Source of the DNA: Bradyrhizobium embrapense
GTDB lineage: Bacteria > Pseudomonadota > Alphaproteobacteria > Rhizobiales > Xanthobacteraceae
Direction of reading: 5' to 3'
Length of the DNA: 64,000 bases
Assembly (NCBI RefSeq): GCF_001189235.2
Contig: NZ_LFIP02000005.1
Location: 62,001-126,000 of the forward strand
Within the stretch, counting starts at the first letter, position 1, and the number at the start of each line of letters is the position of its first letter. Of the stretch, positions 8,850 through 16,779 are shown piece after piece. Made by a program: the position numbers and the translations under genes. The notes beneath the pieces were generated by a model that was not told the DNA's origin, did not search any database, and saw nothing but the letters and a program-made list of their open reading frames with translations.

Positions 8850-9836
8850 ATGCCCAGCCTTTCTCGCAGGCCATTCCTGCAACTCGCGCTCGGCGCGGCG
8901 ACGCTGCCGCTGGCATCGCCCGGCGCGTTCGCCGAAACCATCGCGCGCCCGGTCACCATGATCGTGCCGTTCGCCGCTGGCGGACCAACCGACGTGCTCG
9001 CGCGGATCCTCGCCGAATACATGCGCGATACGCTCGGCCATCCCGTGATCATCGAGAATGTCACGGGCGCCTCCGGCACGGTCGCGGGCCTGCGCGCCTC
9101 GCGCGCAGCGCCTGATGGCACCACGATCACGATCGGGCATTGGGGCACGCATTGCCTCAATGGCGCGATCTATCAGCTGCAATATGACGTGCGCGAATTC
9201 GCACCGATCGCGCTGATCGCGAGCGGGCCGCAGCTGATCATCGGTCGGCCCGATCTGCCGGCGAAGAATCTGAAAGAGCTGATTGCCTGGCTCAAGACCA
9301 ATGCCGACAAGGCCACCGCCGGCACCGCCGGTCCGGGTTCGGGGGCGCATGTCGCAGGCGTGTTCTTCCAGCAGCTGACGAACACGAACTTCTCCTTCGT
9401 GCCCTATCGCGGCGCCGGTCCTGCGCTGAACGATCTGATGGCCGGGCATATCGACATCATGTTCGACCAGGCCTCCAACTCGCTGCCGCAGGTGAAGAGC
9501 GGAACCGTGAAGGCGTATGCTGTGACCGCATCGTCGCGGCTCGCCTCGGCCGCGGAGATTGCGACGGTCGACGAAGCCGGACTGCCGGGTCTCTATATTG
9601 CGTACTGGCACGGCATCTGGGCGCCGAAGGGCACGCCGGCCGATATCGTGTCTGTTCTGTCGAAGGCGGTGATGGCAGCGCTCGCCGAGCCCGTCGTCCG
9701 GCAACGCTTCGCCGAGCTCGGCCAGGAGATCCCGTCCCCGGACAGACAGACCCCCGTTGCGTTGCGCGAGCATCAGGCCGCCGAAGTCGACAAATGGTGG
9801 CCGATCGTCAAGTCGGCCAACATCAAGGCGGAATAG
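8850..9836 (+). CDS. Bug/TctC-family tripartite tricarboxylate transporter binding protein
   Basis: 328 aa periplasmic binding protein. It starts MPSLSRRPFLQLALG, a Tat-like twin-Arg signal peptide ending ASPGAFA. The mature start ITARP-like segment (IARPVTMIVPFAAGGPTDVLAR) and PYRGAGPALNDLMAGHID are hallmarks of the family. The ATG follows GAGGGGGAACGCAC. It is an orphan: no TctA/TctB membrane genes lie nearby, which is common for this greatly expanded family. The ligand, probably a carboxylate, is unknown. Confidence 0.9.
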   Translation: MPSLSRRPFLQLALGAATLPLASPGAFAETIARPVTMIVPFAAGGPTDVLARILAEYMRDTLGHPVIIENVTGASGTVAGLRASRAAPDGTTITIGHWGTHCLNGAIYQLQYDVREFAPIALIASGPQLIIGRPDLPAKNLKELIAWLKTNADKATAGTAGPGSGAHVAGVFFQQLTNTNFSFVPYRGAGPALNDLMAGHIDIMFDQASNSLPQVKSGTVKAYAVTASSRLASAAEIATVDEAGLPGLYIAYWHGIWAPKGTPADIVSVLSKAVMAALAEPVVRQRFAELGQEIPSPDRQTPVALREHQAAEVDKWWPIVKSANIKAE

Positions 9837-10142
9837 GTTCGGCTGCAACGTTGCATCAAGCCTGGATGCATCGCGATCGATGGTCATCCCATGCCCGACA
9901 GCGTCGTGAAGCAGATCGAGAAGACCTGGCTGCCGACGTGACGAGCTGAGCCGCTCCATTTCGGATAGCTCGGTTGCGCGAAGCCGGCGTCGATTGACGC
10001 AGGCATTTCTTAGAGCGAGTGCTCCTCACGTTCGCGTCATTCGGACTATCTATATGAAATTGATGGGCTTTCAGGTCGTTGCCCGCTCTTGAAAAGCAGC
10101 CATGCCGAATTATATGTTCGTTTGAACATATTCTAGTGAACG
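9837..10142. other. Intergenic region upstream of TetR-type gene
   Basis: Holds the inverted repeat at 10112-10131 described separately and a shorter GAGC-N4-GCTC repeat at 10013-10024. A short open frame ending in TGA near 9941 (reads DGHPMPDSVVKQIEKTWLPT) looks protein-like and may be a decayed gene end. No intact gene is seen. Confidence 0.4.
10112..10131. promoter_or_regulatory. Candidate TetR operator
   Basis: Perfect inverted repeat ATATGTTC-GTTT-GAACATAT, 8-bp arms with a 4-bp spacer, 11 bp before the first start codon of the TetR-type gene. Position and symmetry fit autorepression by that protein (inference). Confidence 0.65.
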
Positions 10143-10907
10143 ATGGTTGGAACGAAGACAATGGCCGCGCTGCCCGCCTCCCGGCCCAAGGGACGCCGCA
10201 GCAAAGACATGCCCGACGGCCGCCAGGCGCTGCTGATCGCGGCGACCGAGGCCTTCGCGGCCCAGGGCTTCGACGGTGCCGACCTGCGCAGCGTCGCCGC
10301 GGCGGCGGGCGTCGCGCCGAATCTCGTGCGCGTTCATTTCGGCAACAAGGCTGCGCTGTGGGAGGCCTGCGTCGACCGCATCGTCGCGCTTGCGATGCCC
10401 GTAATGGCCGAGGTGCACGCGATCGCCGTCGACGCCAACAGACCGCTGGGCGATCGCCTGCGTGATCTCATCGTCCGCGTCGCCACGTTTTACGCCGCGC
10501 ATCCGCAGGTCCGGAATTTCGTGGTGCGCCATGGCGCGGAGGCGCCCGAGCGCTCGACGCTGGTGACGGAAAAGCTGTTGCGCCCGGCCTATGAGAGCGC
10601 GCGCGAGCTGTTTCAGGCCGGCATCGCGGCCGGCATCATCCGCAGTAGCCATCCGGCGCTGTTCTTCGCGCTGCTCAACGCGGCGCTCAACCAGCCGCCG
10701 TCATTTCCGATGCTGCTCGGCCGGTTCGCGCCCGAGATCGATCCCGCGTCCGCGTGGACCAAGCTGCTCGACACCACGATCGCAACGCTTCTGCACCTGC
10801 CGCCGTCGCAAGCCGGCGCCGAACCCGCTGCCGGCAACGGCCGCGCCGCTGTCGTGACAACCGTCACGACCGACACTTCAACCTGCCATCCAGAGAGTGA
10901 TCCATGA
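10143..10907 (+). CDS. TetR/AcrR family transcriptional regulator
   Basis: 254 aa. The N-terminal TetR helix-turn-helix spans about residues 27-75 (ALLIAATEAFAAQGFDG, then LRSVAAAAGVAPNLVRVHFG and KAALWEAC), followed by an all-helical ligand/dimer domain with HPQVRNFVVRHGAE. The C-terminal 40 residues are an unstructured Thr/Ala-rich tail. A perfect palindrome sits 11 bp before the ATG, suggesting autoregulation. The ATG at 10143 has no ribosome site; an in-frame ATG at 10161, with GGAACGAAG before it, is an alternative. Its stop overlaps the start of the next small gene (ATGA), so the two are co-translated. The effector is unknown. Confidence 0.9.
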   Translation: MVGTKTMAALPASRPKGRRSKDMPDGRQALLIAATEAFAAQGFDGADLRSVAAAAGVAPNLVRVHFGNKAALWEACVDRIVALAMPVMAEVHAIAVDANRPLGDRLRDLIVRVATFYAAHPQVRNFVVRHGAEAPERSTLVTEKLLRPAYESARELFQAGIAAGIIRSSHPALFFALLNAALNQPPSFPMLLGRFAPEIDPASAWTKLLDTTIATLLHLPPSQAGAEPAAGNGRAAVVTTVTTDTSTCHPESDP

Positions 10908-11155
10908 AACTTCGTCTTGCCCTCGTGCTTCTCGCTGCAACCGTCGTGCCCGCCATGGCCCAGTCCGGACCGAACGAATCGATGCAGCGTCAGGCCTGCA
11001 TGGGTGATGCGGTCCGCCTGTGCGGCGCCTACATTCCGGATCGCGGCCGCATCAGGGATTGCATGGCGGCGCAAGTCGAGCAGCTCAGTCCGTCCTGCCG
11101 CGCGGTGTTCGATGCATCGGTGCAGGCCGAGCGTGCACCGTCGGCTCGGCGTTAA
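10904..11155 (+). CDS. Small Cys-rich secreted protein
   Basis: 83 aa: a signal peptide (KLRLALVLLAATVVPAMA, cleavage before QSG), then a mature chain of about 62 residues with four cysteines (CMGD, LCGAY, RDCMA, PSCRAV), probably two disulphides. Short periplasmic proteins of this Cys pattern recur in Bradyrhizobium, but I know no function. It starts inside the TetR gene's stop codon (ATGA overlap), so the TetR protein probably controls it. Confidence 0.7.
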   Translation: MKLRLALVLLAATVVPAMAQSGPNESMQRQACMGDAVRLCGAYIPDRGRIRDCMAAQVEQLSPSCRAVFDASVQAERAPSARR

Positions 11156-11219
11156 TTCGCGCCCGGTCTCGAAAAGCCTGCGTCGTCGATACGACGGCGC
11201 AGTGCGAGCCGGCCGTCCG

Positions 11220-11408
11220 TTACGGCATGGCCGGCACCCGGCAGTTCCTGCACTGAAAGTCGCTGCCGCGCTCGTCGGTGAGAATTTCGAAATTCTCCGA
11301 AACGCGCAAGATCCGATTGCGAAACGGGGCTATCTCGGCAAGCTCGGCGCAGCCCGTGCGCCGGCACTTCGGACACCGCAAAATCTCGGTCCAGCTGGAT
11401 TTGGACAT
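11220..11408 (-). CDS. Zinc-ribbon mini-protein
   Basis: 62 aa with two CxxC knuckles: CPKC at residues 12-15 and CRNC near the C-terminus (about 54-57), an arrangement that should bind one zinc. A hydrophobic strand region (RILRVSENFEIL) lies between. No signal peptide. It is convergent with the Cys-rich gene and divergent from minC. A TTGA-N6-TCAA palindrome about 60 bp upstream suggests control by an FNR/FixK-type factor. I do not recognise a function; small zinc ribbons of this kind are often nucleic-acid- or protein-binding. Confidence 0.6.
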   Translation of the reverse strand: MSKSSWTEILRCPKCRRTGCAELAEIAPFRNRILRVSENFEILTDERGSDFQCRNCRVPAMP

Positions 11409-11460
11409 GACGTGACCCCGCGAATGCGCCGGAAGGATAAGCGATCAGGTTTGCTGAAAT

Positions 11461-11474
11461 TTGATCCAGCTCAA
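11461..11474. promoter_or_regulatory. Candidate FNR/FixK-type box
   Basis: TTGATCCAGCTCAA fits the FixK pattern TTG(A/C)-N6-(T/G)CAA, with one mismatch to the full FNR box TTGAT-N4-ATCAA. Its centre is about 59 bp upstream of the zinc-ribbon start on the minus strand. A 14-bp match could occur by chance. Confidence 0.4.
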
Positions 11475-11567
11475 AAACCGGGTCTCGTCGCCCCGGCCTT
11501 CCCCCATCTCCACCAGACCGTTGCCAAACGGCCACCCGTCCCAAATCAGTGAAAACCCCGACGTCCG

Positions 11568-11584
11568 TTAACCTTTGATTAACC
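11568..11584 (+). promoter_or_regulatory. CtrA-type box upstream of minC
   Basis: TTAA-CCTTTGA-TTAACC is an exact match to the alphaproteobacterial CtrA consensus TTAA-N7-TTAAC, ending 48 bp before minC. A further half site TTAACC is at 11599-11604. This suggests the Min operon is tied to the cell-cycle regulator CtrA. Confidence 0.7.
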
Positions 11585-11632
11585 ATGCGGTCCGATTGTT
11601 AACCATTCGACAAGACAACCGAGTCAGAGGCG

Positions 11633-12349
11633 ATGGACGCAACTCCACAGGTGGCACGTCAGCAGGTCCGCATGCGCGGCCGTTCCTATGTTGCGTTCGT
11701 CTTCACGCCCGTCGTGCCGGTCGTGTCCTGGCTCGCCGAGATCGACGCGACATTGGCGAAGTCGCCGGGCTTCTTCACCGGCAAGCCTATCGTGCTCGAC
11801 CTCTCGGCGGTCGACCTCAGCCAGGCCGCGATCGCGCATCTGGTCGGCAGCCTCGCTGAACGCAACATCCGCATCCTCGGCATCGAGGGCGTCGAGGAGG
11901 AGAAGCTCGGCGCTAATTTGCCGCCGCTCCTGACCGGCGGCCGCGCCTGCGCGATCACCCATGTCGAGCCGAAGACGCCGCCGGCGCAGGAAAAAACCAA
12001 GGACAAGGACAAGACCAAGCTGCCGTCGCTGCTGCTGGAGAGCCCGGTCCGCTCCGGCCAGTCGATCGTGTTTGCCGAGGGCGACGTCACCGTGCTCGGC
12101 TCGGTCGGCTCCGGTGCCGAGATCGTCGCCGGTGGCTCGATCCATATCTACGGCACGCTGCGCGGCCGCGCGATGGCCGGCATCAACGGCAATTCGTCGG
12201 CGCGGATCTTCTGCCAGAGGATCGAGGCCGAACTGCTCGCCATCGACGGCTACTACCAGACCGCAGATGAAATCGCCGACAGCTTGCGCAACCGGCCCGC
12301 CCAGGCGTGGCTCGAGGGCGAGATGCTGCGCATCACAGCTTTGAACTGA
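11633..12349 (+). CDS. minC: Septum site-determining protein MinC
   Basis: 238 aa FtsZ-polymerisation inhibitor that, with MinD, blocks division at the poles. It has an N-terminal domain (about 10-105), an Ala/Lys/Pro-rich linker (EPKTPPAQEKTKDKDK), and the C-terminal right-handed beta helix that binds MinD, with signatures RSGQSIVFAEGDVTVLG, GSVGSGAEIVAGGSIHIYG and LRGRAMAG. First gene of minC-minD-minE, 21 bp before minD, behind a CtrA-type box. Length and order are standard for Rhizobiales. Confidence 0.95.
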   Translation: MDATPQVARQQVRMRGRSYVAFVFTPVVPVVSWLAEIDATLAKSPGFFTGKPIVLDLSAVDLSQAAIAHLVGSLAERNIRILGIEGVEEEKLGANLPPLLTGGRACAITHVEPKTPPAQEKTKDKDKTKLPSLLLESPVRSGQSIVFAEGDVTVLGSVGSGAEIVAGGSIHIYGTLRGRAMAGINGNSSARIFCQRIEAELLAIDGYYQTADEIADSLRNRPAQAWLEGEMLRITALN

Positions 12350-12370
12350 TCGACCACAAGGAGAGAGAGA

Positions 12371-13186
12371 ATGGCCAAGGTATTGGTCGTGACGTCTGGG
12401 AAGGGCGGGGTCGGCAAGACGACCTCAACCGCTGCGCTCGGCGCAGCGCTCGCGCAAATGGGCCAGAACGTCGTCGTCATCGATTTCGACGTCGGCCTGC
12501 GTAACCTCGATTTGGTGATGGGCGCGGAACGGCGGGTCGTGTTCGACCTCATCAATGTCGTGCAGGGCGTCGCCAAGCTGCCGCAGGCCCTGATCCGCGA
12601 CAAGCGGCTGGAAAATCTCTGGCTGCTGCCGGCGTCGCAGACCCGCGACAAGGACGCACTAACTGAAGAAGGCGTCAAGCGCGTGATCGCCGACCTCAAG
12701 ACCAAGTTCGACTGGATCCTGTGCGACAGCCCGGCCGGCATCGAACGCGGCGCGACGCTCGCGATGCGCTATGCCGACGAGGCCATCATCGTCACCAATC
12801 CGGAAGTGTCGTCGGTGCGTGATTCCGACCGCATCATCGGCATGCTGGACTCCAAGACGGTCCGCGCCGAGCGCGGCGAGCGGGTCGAGAAGCATCTTTT
12901 GGTCACCCGCTACGATGCCGGCCGCGCCGCGCGCGGCGAGATGCTCTCGATCGACGATATCCTGGAAATCCTTGCCACACCGCTGCTCGGCATCGTCCCG
13001 GAAAGCCAGGACGTGCTGCGCGCCTCCAATGTCGGCTGCCCGGTCACGCTGAACGCTGCGAGCAGCGCGCCGGCGCGGGCCTATACCGACGCGGTGCGGC
13101 GCCTGATGGGCGAGGCGGTGGAGATGACCGTGCCGGTCGAACGCAAGGGGCTGATGGACCGGCTGCTGCGACGGAGGGCGGCATGA
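12371..13186 (+). CDS. minD: Septum site-determining ATPase MinD
   Basis: 271 aa deviant-Walker ATPase of the ParA/MinD family. The P-loop SGKGGVGKTTS is at residues 9-19 with the signature Lys11; VIDFDVGLRNLD and CDSPAGIERGA are the other active-site segments. The C-terminus GLMDRLLRRRAA is the amphipathic membrane-targeting helix. It recruits MinC to the membrane and is driven off by MinE. The ATG follows AAGGAGAGAGA, a strong ribosome site. Its stop overlaps the minE start by 4 bp. Confidence 0.97.
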   Translation: MAKVLVVTSGKGGVGKTTSTAALGAALAQMGQNVVVIDFDVGLRNLDLVMGAERRVVFDLINVVQGVAKLPQALIRDKRLENLWLLPASQTRDKDALTEEGVKRVIADLKTKFDWILCDSPAGIERGATLAMRYADEAIIVTNPEVSSVRDSDRIIGMLDSKTVRAERGERVEKHLLVTRYDAGRAARGEMLSIDDILEILATPLLGIVPESQDVLRASNVGCPVTLNAASSAPARAYTDAVRRLMGEAVEMTVPVERKGLMDRLLRRRAA

Positions 13187-13464
13187 TGAACGTAATGCGG
13201 CTGTTTGGCGGCCGCTCTGCATCGGCGCCCGTCGCGCGGGAGCGGCTGCAGATCCTGCTGTCGCACGAGCGCGGCCGGACCGGCACGCCGGACCTTCTGG
13301 AGATGCTCCGCTCGGAAATCCTGGGCGTGGTCTCCAAGCATATCGACGTCGACCCCGACAAGGTCGTGGTCAAGATGGATCGCGGCAAGTTCGTCTCGAT
13401 GCTGGAAGTCGACATCGAGGTTCCCAATGGCGTGCAACGATCGAAGATGGTGGCGGCCACATGA
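13183..13464 (+). CDS. minE: Cell division topological specificity factor MinE
   Basis: 93 aa. The N-terminal amphipathic segment MNVMRLFGGRS and the MinD-stimulating region (PVARERLQILLSHERG) precede the C-terminal dimer domain (LRSEILGVVSKHIDVD to VPNG). It activates MinD's ATPase and gives topological control of division. It overlaps minD by 4 bp and the next small gene by 4 bp, so the cluster is translated as a coupled unit. Confidence 0.96.
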   Translation: MMNVMRLFGGRSASAPVARERLQILLSHERGRTGTPDLLEMLRSEILGVVSKHIDVDPDKVVVKMDRGKFVSMLEVDIEVPNGVQRSKMVAAT

Positions 13465-13757
13465 CGGCAGACAGCGACAGTCACATCGCCTGGCAGCGCG
13501 CGCAGCTCAAGAAGCTGCGTGCGGCGTTGAAGGCGATCGAGGTCGATCAGCTCGGCAAGGCCAATTGCGGCCGCGCGACGCAGATGACGATCGATGAACT
13601 GCAGCGCAAGATCGGCGAGTCCGGCCGCTGCATCGCCGAGTACGAGCGCCGCACCCGTCGCCCGCTGGCAACCGACCTCGGCAGCCTCGCCAGCGTCAGC
13701 TGGACCCACTGGAACGCCAACATGCCGATGGCCAAGTCGCCGCGCCATCGCGCGTAG
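13461..13757 (+). CDS. Small conserved-looking protein coupled to minE
   Basis: 98 aa, starting in a 4-bp overlap with the minE stop. The first 60 residues look helical and charged (WQRAQLKKLRAALKAIEVDQLGK, then TIDELQRKIGESGRCIAEYE), compatible with a coiled coil; the tail is basic. No membrane segment or known domain is seen. The tight coupling makes an accessory role with Min possible, but this is inference. Confidence 0.6.
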   Translation: MTADSDSHIAWQRAQLKKLRAALKAIEVDQLGKANCGRATQMTIDELQRKIGESGRCIAEYERRTRRPLATDLGSLASVSWTHWNANMPMAKSPRHRA

Positions 13758-13810
13758 CGGGCGTGCGCATCGCCAAAGTCACGTCGGTCGTAACGGCATC
13801 GGAAGTTTTA

Positions 13811-13933
13811 CCTCACCCATGGGGAGAGATCGGCGCGAAGCGCCGAGTGAGGGGCTACGGCCTCTCATGCGCGCTGCGGCCCCTCACCCGATTTGCTGCG
13901 CAAATCGACCTCTCCCCGCTGGGGAGAGGTGAG
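13811..13933. repeat. Intergenic palindromic repeat (CCTCACCC/CTCTCCCC family)
   Basis: A composite of inverted elements: CCTCACCC-ATGGGGAGAG, GGCGCGAAGCGCC, then CCTCTCCCC-GCTGGGGAGAGG. Elements of this look are frequent between genes in Bradyrhizobium. It lies at the convergent end of the min operon and the sirtuin gene and may act as a bidirectional terminator. Confidence 0.6.
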
Positions 13934-13949
13934 CCGAAGCCGCTGTGAC

Positions 13950-14753
13950 CTACAGCAAAAACGCCAGCGCCGTCTCGCAACTATCCTCGACCTTGAGCGT
14001 GAGCAGCTCGTCGGCGCGGGTGCGCCCGAGATTGACCGCGGCGATCGGCAGGCCAAGCTGCTCCGCCATCCGGACGAAGCGAAACCCCGAATAGACCATC
14101 AGCGAGGAGCCGACGATCAGAAGAGCGTCGGCCTGCTCGAGATGCGCCTGCGCCGACGCGACGGTGTCGCGCGGAACGTTTTCGCCGAAGAACACCACGT
14201 CGGGCTTCAGCACGCCGCCGCAGGCCTCGCAGGCCGGCACCACGAAGGACGAAAAATCGTGCTCGAGATCGGCGTCGCCGTCGGGTGCGTCAGCGGCGTC
14301 GAGCAAGAGCCAAGCGGGATTCAGCCGCGCCAGCTCACCCTGAAATTGCTCGCGCGGCATCGTCGCGCCGCAGCCGAGGCAACGGACGACATCGAGCCGG
14401 CCGTGCAGGTCGATCACGCGCTGGCTGCCCGCCGCCTGGTGCAGGCGGTCGACATTCTGGGTCAGCAGCAACTCACAGCGGCCCTGCTGTTCGAGCTTGG
14501 CCAGTGCGCGATGCGCACCGTTCGGCGTTGCCCGGCCGAACCGCCGCCAGCCGACCATGCTGCGCGCCCAGTAGCGCTGCCGCGTCGCCGCCTCACCCAG
14601 GAATGCCTGGATCGTGACTGGCCGTGTCCGCTTCCAGTTGCCGTCGCTGTCGCGATAGTCGGGAATGCCGGAATTGGTGCTGCAGCCGGCCCCGGTCAGG
14701 ACAAACAGGCGCTGGTGGCCGGCGACGAAATCCTCGAGGGCGGGGTGCTGCAT
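13950..14753 (-). CDS. SIR2 family NAD-dependent protein deacylase (class II sirtuin type)
   Basis: 267 aa. NAD-binding motif TGAGCSTNSGIPDYR at 20-34, catalytic pocket TQNVDRLH at 98-105, catalytic His117 in DLHG, and four zinc cysteines at 125/128 (CLGC) and 175/178 (CEAC). VGSSLMVYSGF and AVNLGRT complete the Rossmann fold. The STNSGIPDYRD sequence fits SIRT4-like class II sirtuins, which may act as deacylases or ADP-ribosyltransferases. A single gene between two repeat-rich gaps. Confidence 0.92.
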   Translation of the reverse strand: MQHPALEDFVAGHQRLFVLTGAGCSTNSGIPDYRDSDGNWKRTRPVTIQAFLGEAATRQRYWARSMVGWRRFGRATPNGAHRALAKLEQQGRCELLLTQNVDRLHQAAGSQRVIDLHGRLDVVRCLGCGATMPREQFQGELARLNPAWLLLDAADAPDGDADLEHDFSSFVVPACEACGGVLKPDVVFFGENVPRDTVASAQAHLEQADALLIVGSSLMVYSGFRFVRMAEQLGLPIAAVNLGRTRADELLTLKVEDSCETALAFLL

Positions 14754-14820
14754 GGCAGCACATCTAGTGTAGCGCGCAGCCTTGCGCCAGACCTGCTACG
14801 CCGCCGGCAGGATGCCGGCC

Positions 14821-15990
14821 TCAACGAGTCGGCAGGACGAAGACCTGGCCGGGATAGATCAAATTGGGATTGCGGATCTGCTGCGAGTTGGCCCGATAGA
14901 TCACGGCGTAGCGCTGGCCGGCGCCCAATGCGCGCTGGCTGATTCGCCACAGACTGTCGCCGCGGACCACGGTGGCCGTGGTGATCTTCGGCACGATCAC
15001 CGCGGAGGGTGAGCTCGCTTCAGATGCGGCGGATGTCGTCGCCGCGAGCTGCGGCGCGGCTACGCCCGCGCGGGCGGACGACGCTCCCGGCGCCGGGATC
15101 GATGCGGTCGTCGTCGTGTCCGGAACGTTGAACGGCACCTCGGCACGCGCGCGGACCTTGCCGGAGCCGGCGTCGACGTCGTCAAGCCTAATCCGATAAT
15201 CGCCGGTCGTTACGCCCTTGTTGATCGTGACCGAGAGGTGCCCCGCCGCGTCGGCAGTCGCGGATGTGATCAAGGCGTCGTTGAGATAGAGCCTGACGGT
15301 CGCACCGGGAGTTGCCTGAGCGCTCACATGGAGTTTGCCGCCCGGTTCGGTCTCGACGGCCTCGACGGCCGGCTTCCCGGCCGCCGGCGTCGTGACTGCG
15401 GGTTGCGACAGCACGCGGATCGGCTTGTCCGGCGCCATCAGCGCCACCATCGGCCGCTCCCTTGCCGCAGCCTCGAGCGCCACTGCCACGCTCTGTCTGG
15501 AGGTCACCTGCTTGCCGTCATGCGTGATGCGCAGGGTCAGGTCGTAGTTTCCCGGCGGAAGCGGGCGCGGCACCATCACGAACTGGCCGGACTTGTCCGC
15601 CACGGCGTGATCGTGCACCTCGCCATTGCGCAGCAATTCCACCGTCGCGCCGGGTAGCGCCCGGCCGGCGACAACCGTCTGACCGGTCGGCTCGATGCTC
15701 ACGACGTCGAATTCCGGCACCGCGTTGCCGTCCGGTATTGGCGACGGTCCTGCCAACGCGTTGGCAAGGGCCGCGGTCTCGGTCTGTGCCTTTGTCAGCG
15801 CAGTCTTGTCCTGGCTTGCCGCGTCTTGGTCTCGCGCGGTAGCCACTGGCGCCGTCGCCATCAGGCGCGTGTTCGTGCCCAGGATCTGCTGGGTTTGGTG
15901 GATGCCGAAGATAAGGGCCGCAGTGCCGCCGGCCGCAAGTGCCAGTAACGGTATGGCCAGTCGCATCGCCGTGACGTTCATGACTGTCAT
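14821..15990 (-). CDS. LysM domain protein with Ig-like repeats
   Basis: 389 aa. An N-terminal membrane anchor (RLAIPLLALAAGGTAALIFG) and an Ala/Thr-rich linker precede repeated Ig-like modules (VVAGRALPGATVELLRNGE; LHVSAQATPGATVRLYLND), with a C-terminal LysM at about 340-388 (VVRGDSLWRISQRALG, then NLIYPGQVFVLP). LysM binds peptidoglycan, so the protein probably sits in the periplasm tethered to the inner membrane. This architecture is common in Bradyrhizobium; the precise role in the cell wall is unknown. Confidence 0.85.
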   Translation of the reverse strand: MTVMNVTAMRLAIPLLALAAGGTAALIFGIHQTQQILGTNTRLMATAPVATARDQDAASQDKTALTKAQTETAALANALAGPSPIPDGNAVPEFDVVSIEPTGQTVVAGRALPGATVELLRNGEVHDHAVADKSGQFVMVPRPLPPGNYDLTLRITHDGKQVTSRQSVAVALEAAARERPMVALMAPDKPIRVLSQPAVTTPAAGKPAVEAVETEPGGKLHVSAQATPGATVRLYLNDALITSATADAAGHLSVTINKGVTTGDYRIRLDDVDAGSGKVRARAEVPFNVPDTTTTASIPAPGASSARAGVAAPQLAATTSAASEASSPSAVIVPKITTATVVRGDSLWRISQRALGAGQRYAVIYRANSQQIRNPNLIYPGQVFVLPTR

Positions 15991-16153
15991 CCCCGGATGA
16001 ATCTACCCGCGCATCCGCGCACGACTCTGCAGCCTGTGGGAGGCGGAGAGATTGCGCCGGTTTGCGGTGTCCAGCAAGTCGGATGAAAGGATTACTTCTC
16101 CCGGCCAGCCCGCGGTTCACCGCGAGCGGCCCGTGCGATGGTTCACGCCGGCC

Positions 16154-16618
16154 TCAGAACTCCAGCGCCGCATTGTCCACCACCTCCTTCATCACGAAGA
16201 AGGTGCGGGTCTGTCGCACGCCGGGCAACGCGATCAGCTGGTCGCCGTGGATGCGGTTGAAATCCTCCATGTCGCCGGCCCGGATCTTGAGGAAGTAATC
16301 GAAGTCGCCGGCGACGAGGTGGCAGTCGAGCACGCATTTGAGTTTCGCCGCCGCCTGCTCGAAGCTCGCAAAGCTCTCCGGCGTAGAGCGGTCGAGCACG
16401 ACGCCGACCATCACGAGCGTGCCCTTGCCGACCTTGCGCGGCGCCACCATGGCGCGGACGCCGCTGAGAAAGCCCTCGTCGAACAGCGCCTGGGTCCGGC
16501 GATGGCAGGTGGCGGGGCTGACGCCGACCTGGTCGGCCAACTCGGCGTTGCTGAGCCGGCCATTCTTTTGCAGCAATCTCAACATCTTGAGGTCGATGCG
16601 GTCAAGCCGAGCGGACAT
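16154..16618 (-). CDS. acdR: Lrp/AsnC family regulator, AcdR type
   Basis: 154 aa from the ATG at 16618 (MSARLDRIDLKML); an in-frame GTG at 16633 is less likely because it lies in the palindrome described next. N-terminal winged HTH (LRLLQKNGRLSNAELADQVGVSPATCHRRTQALF) and C-terminal RAM/AsnC effector domain (GTLVMVGVVLDR, then HLVAGDFDYFLKI). It is divergent from the ACC deaminase gene, the arrangement known for acdR/acdS in rhizobia and Pseudomonas, where the Lrp-like protein activates acdS in response to ACC. The symbol rests on that synteny. Confidence 0.85.
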   Translation of the reverse strand: MSARLDRIDLKMLRLLQKNGRLSNAELADQVGVSPATCHRRTQALFDEGFLSGVRAMVAPRKVGKGTLVMVGVVLDRSTPESFASFEQAAAKLKCVLDCHLVAGDFDYFLKIRAGDMEDFNRIHGDQLIALPGVRQTRTFFVMKEVVDNAALEF

Positions 16619-16625
16619 GGAAGAA

Positions 16626-16655
16626 TCTCTCACGATTGGTCAATCTGGTGAGAGA
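16626..16655. promoter_or_regulatory. Nested palindrome in acdR-acdS intergenic region
   Basis: Outer arms TCTCTCAC (16626-16633) and GTGAGAGA (16648-16655) enclose inner arms GATTG and CAATC (16634-16638, 16641-16645), an almost perfect 30-bp dyad offset by 2 bp. It starts 8 bp upstream of the acdR ATG. It is a good candidate for the Lrp-type regulator's own site, giving acdR autocontrol and acdS activation. Confidence 0.6.
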
Positions 16656-16779
16656 AAAGATATCATCTGGGTCATATCAGGCAATCTTCGATAAGCACGG
16701 CGCCCGAGTTAGAGAGCACCTTTCGCGCTGGGAGTGATAGGTCTGACCGCGTTCCAGAGACACCAAAGAGGATGCCAGC

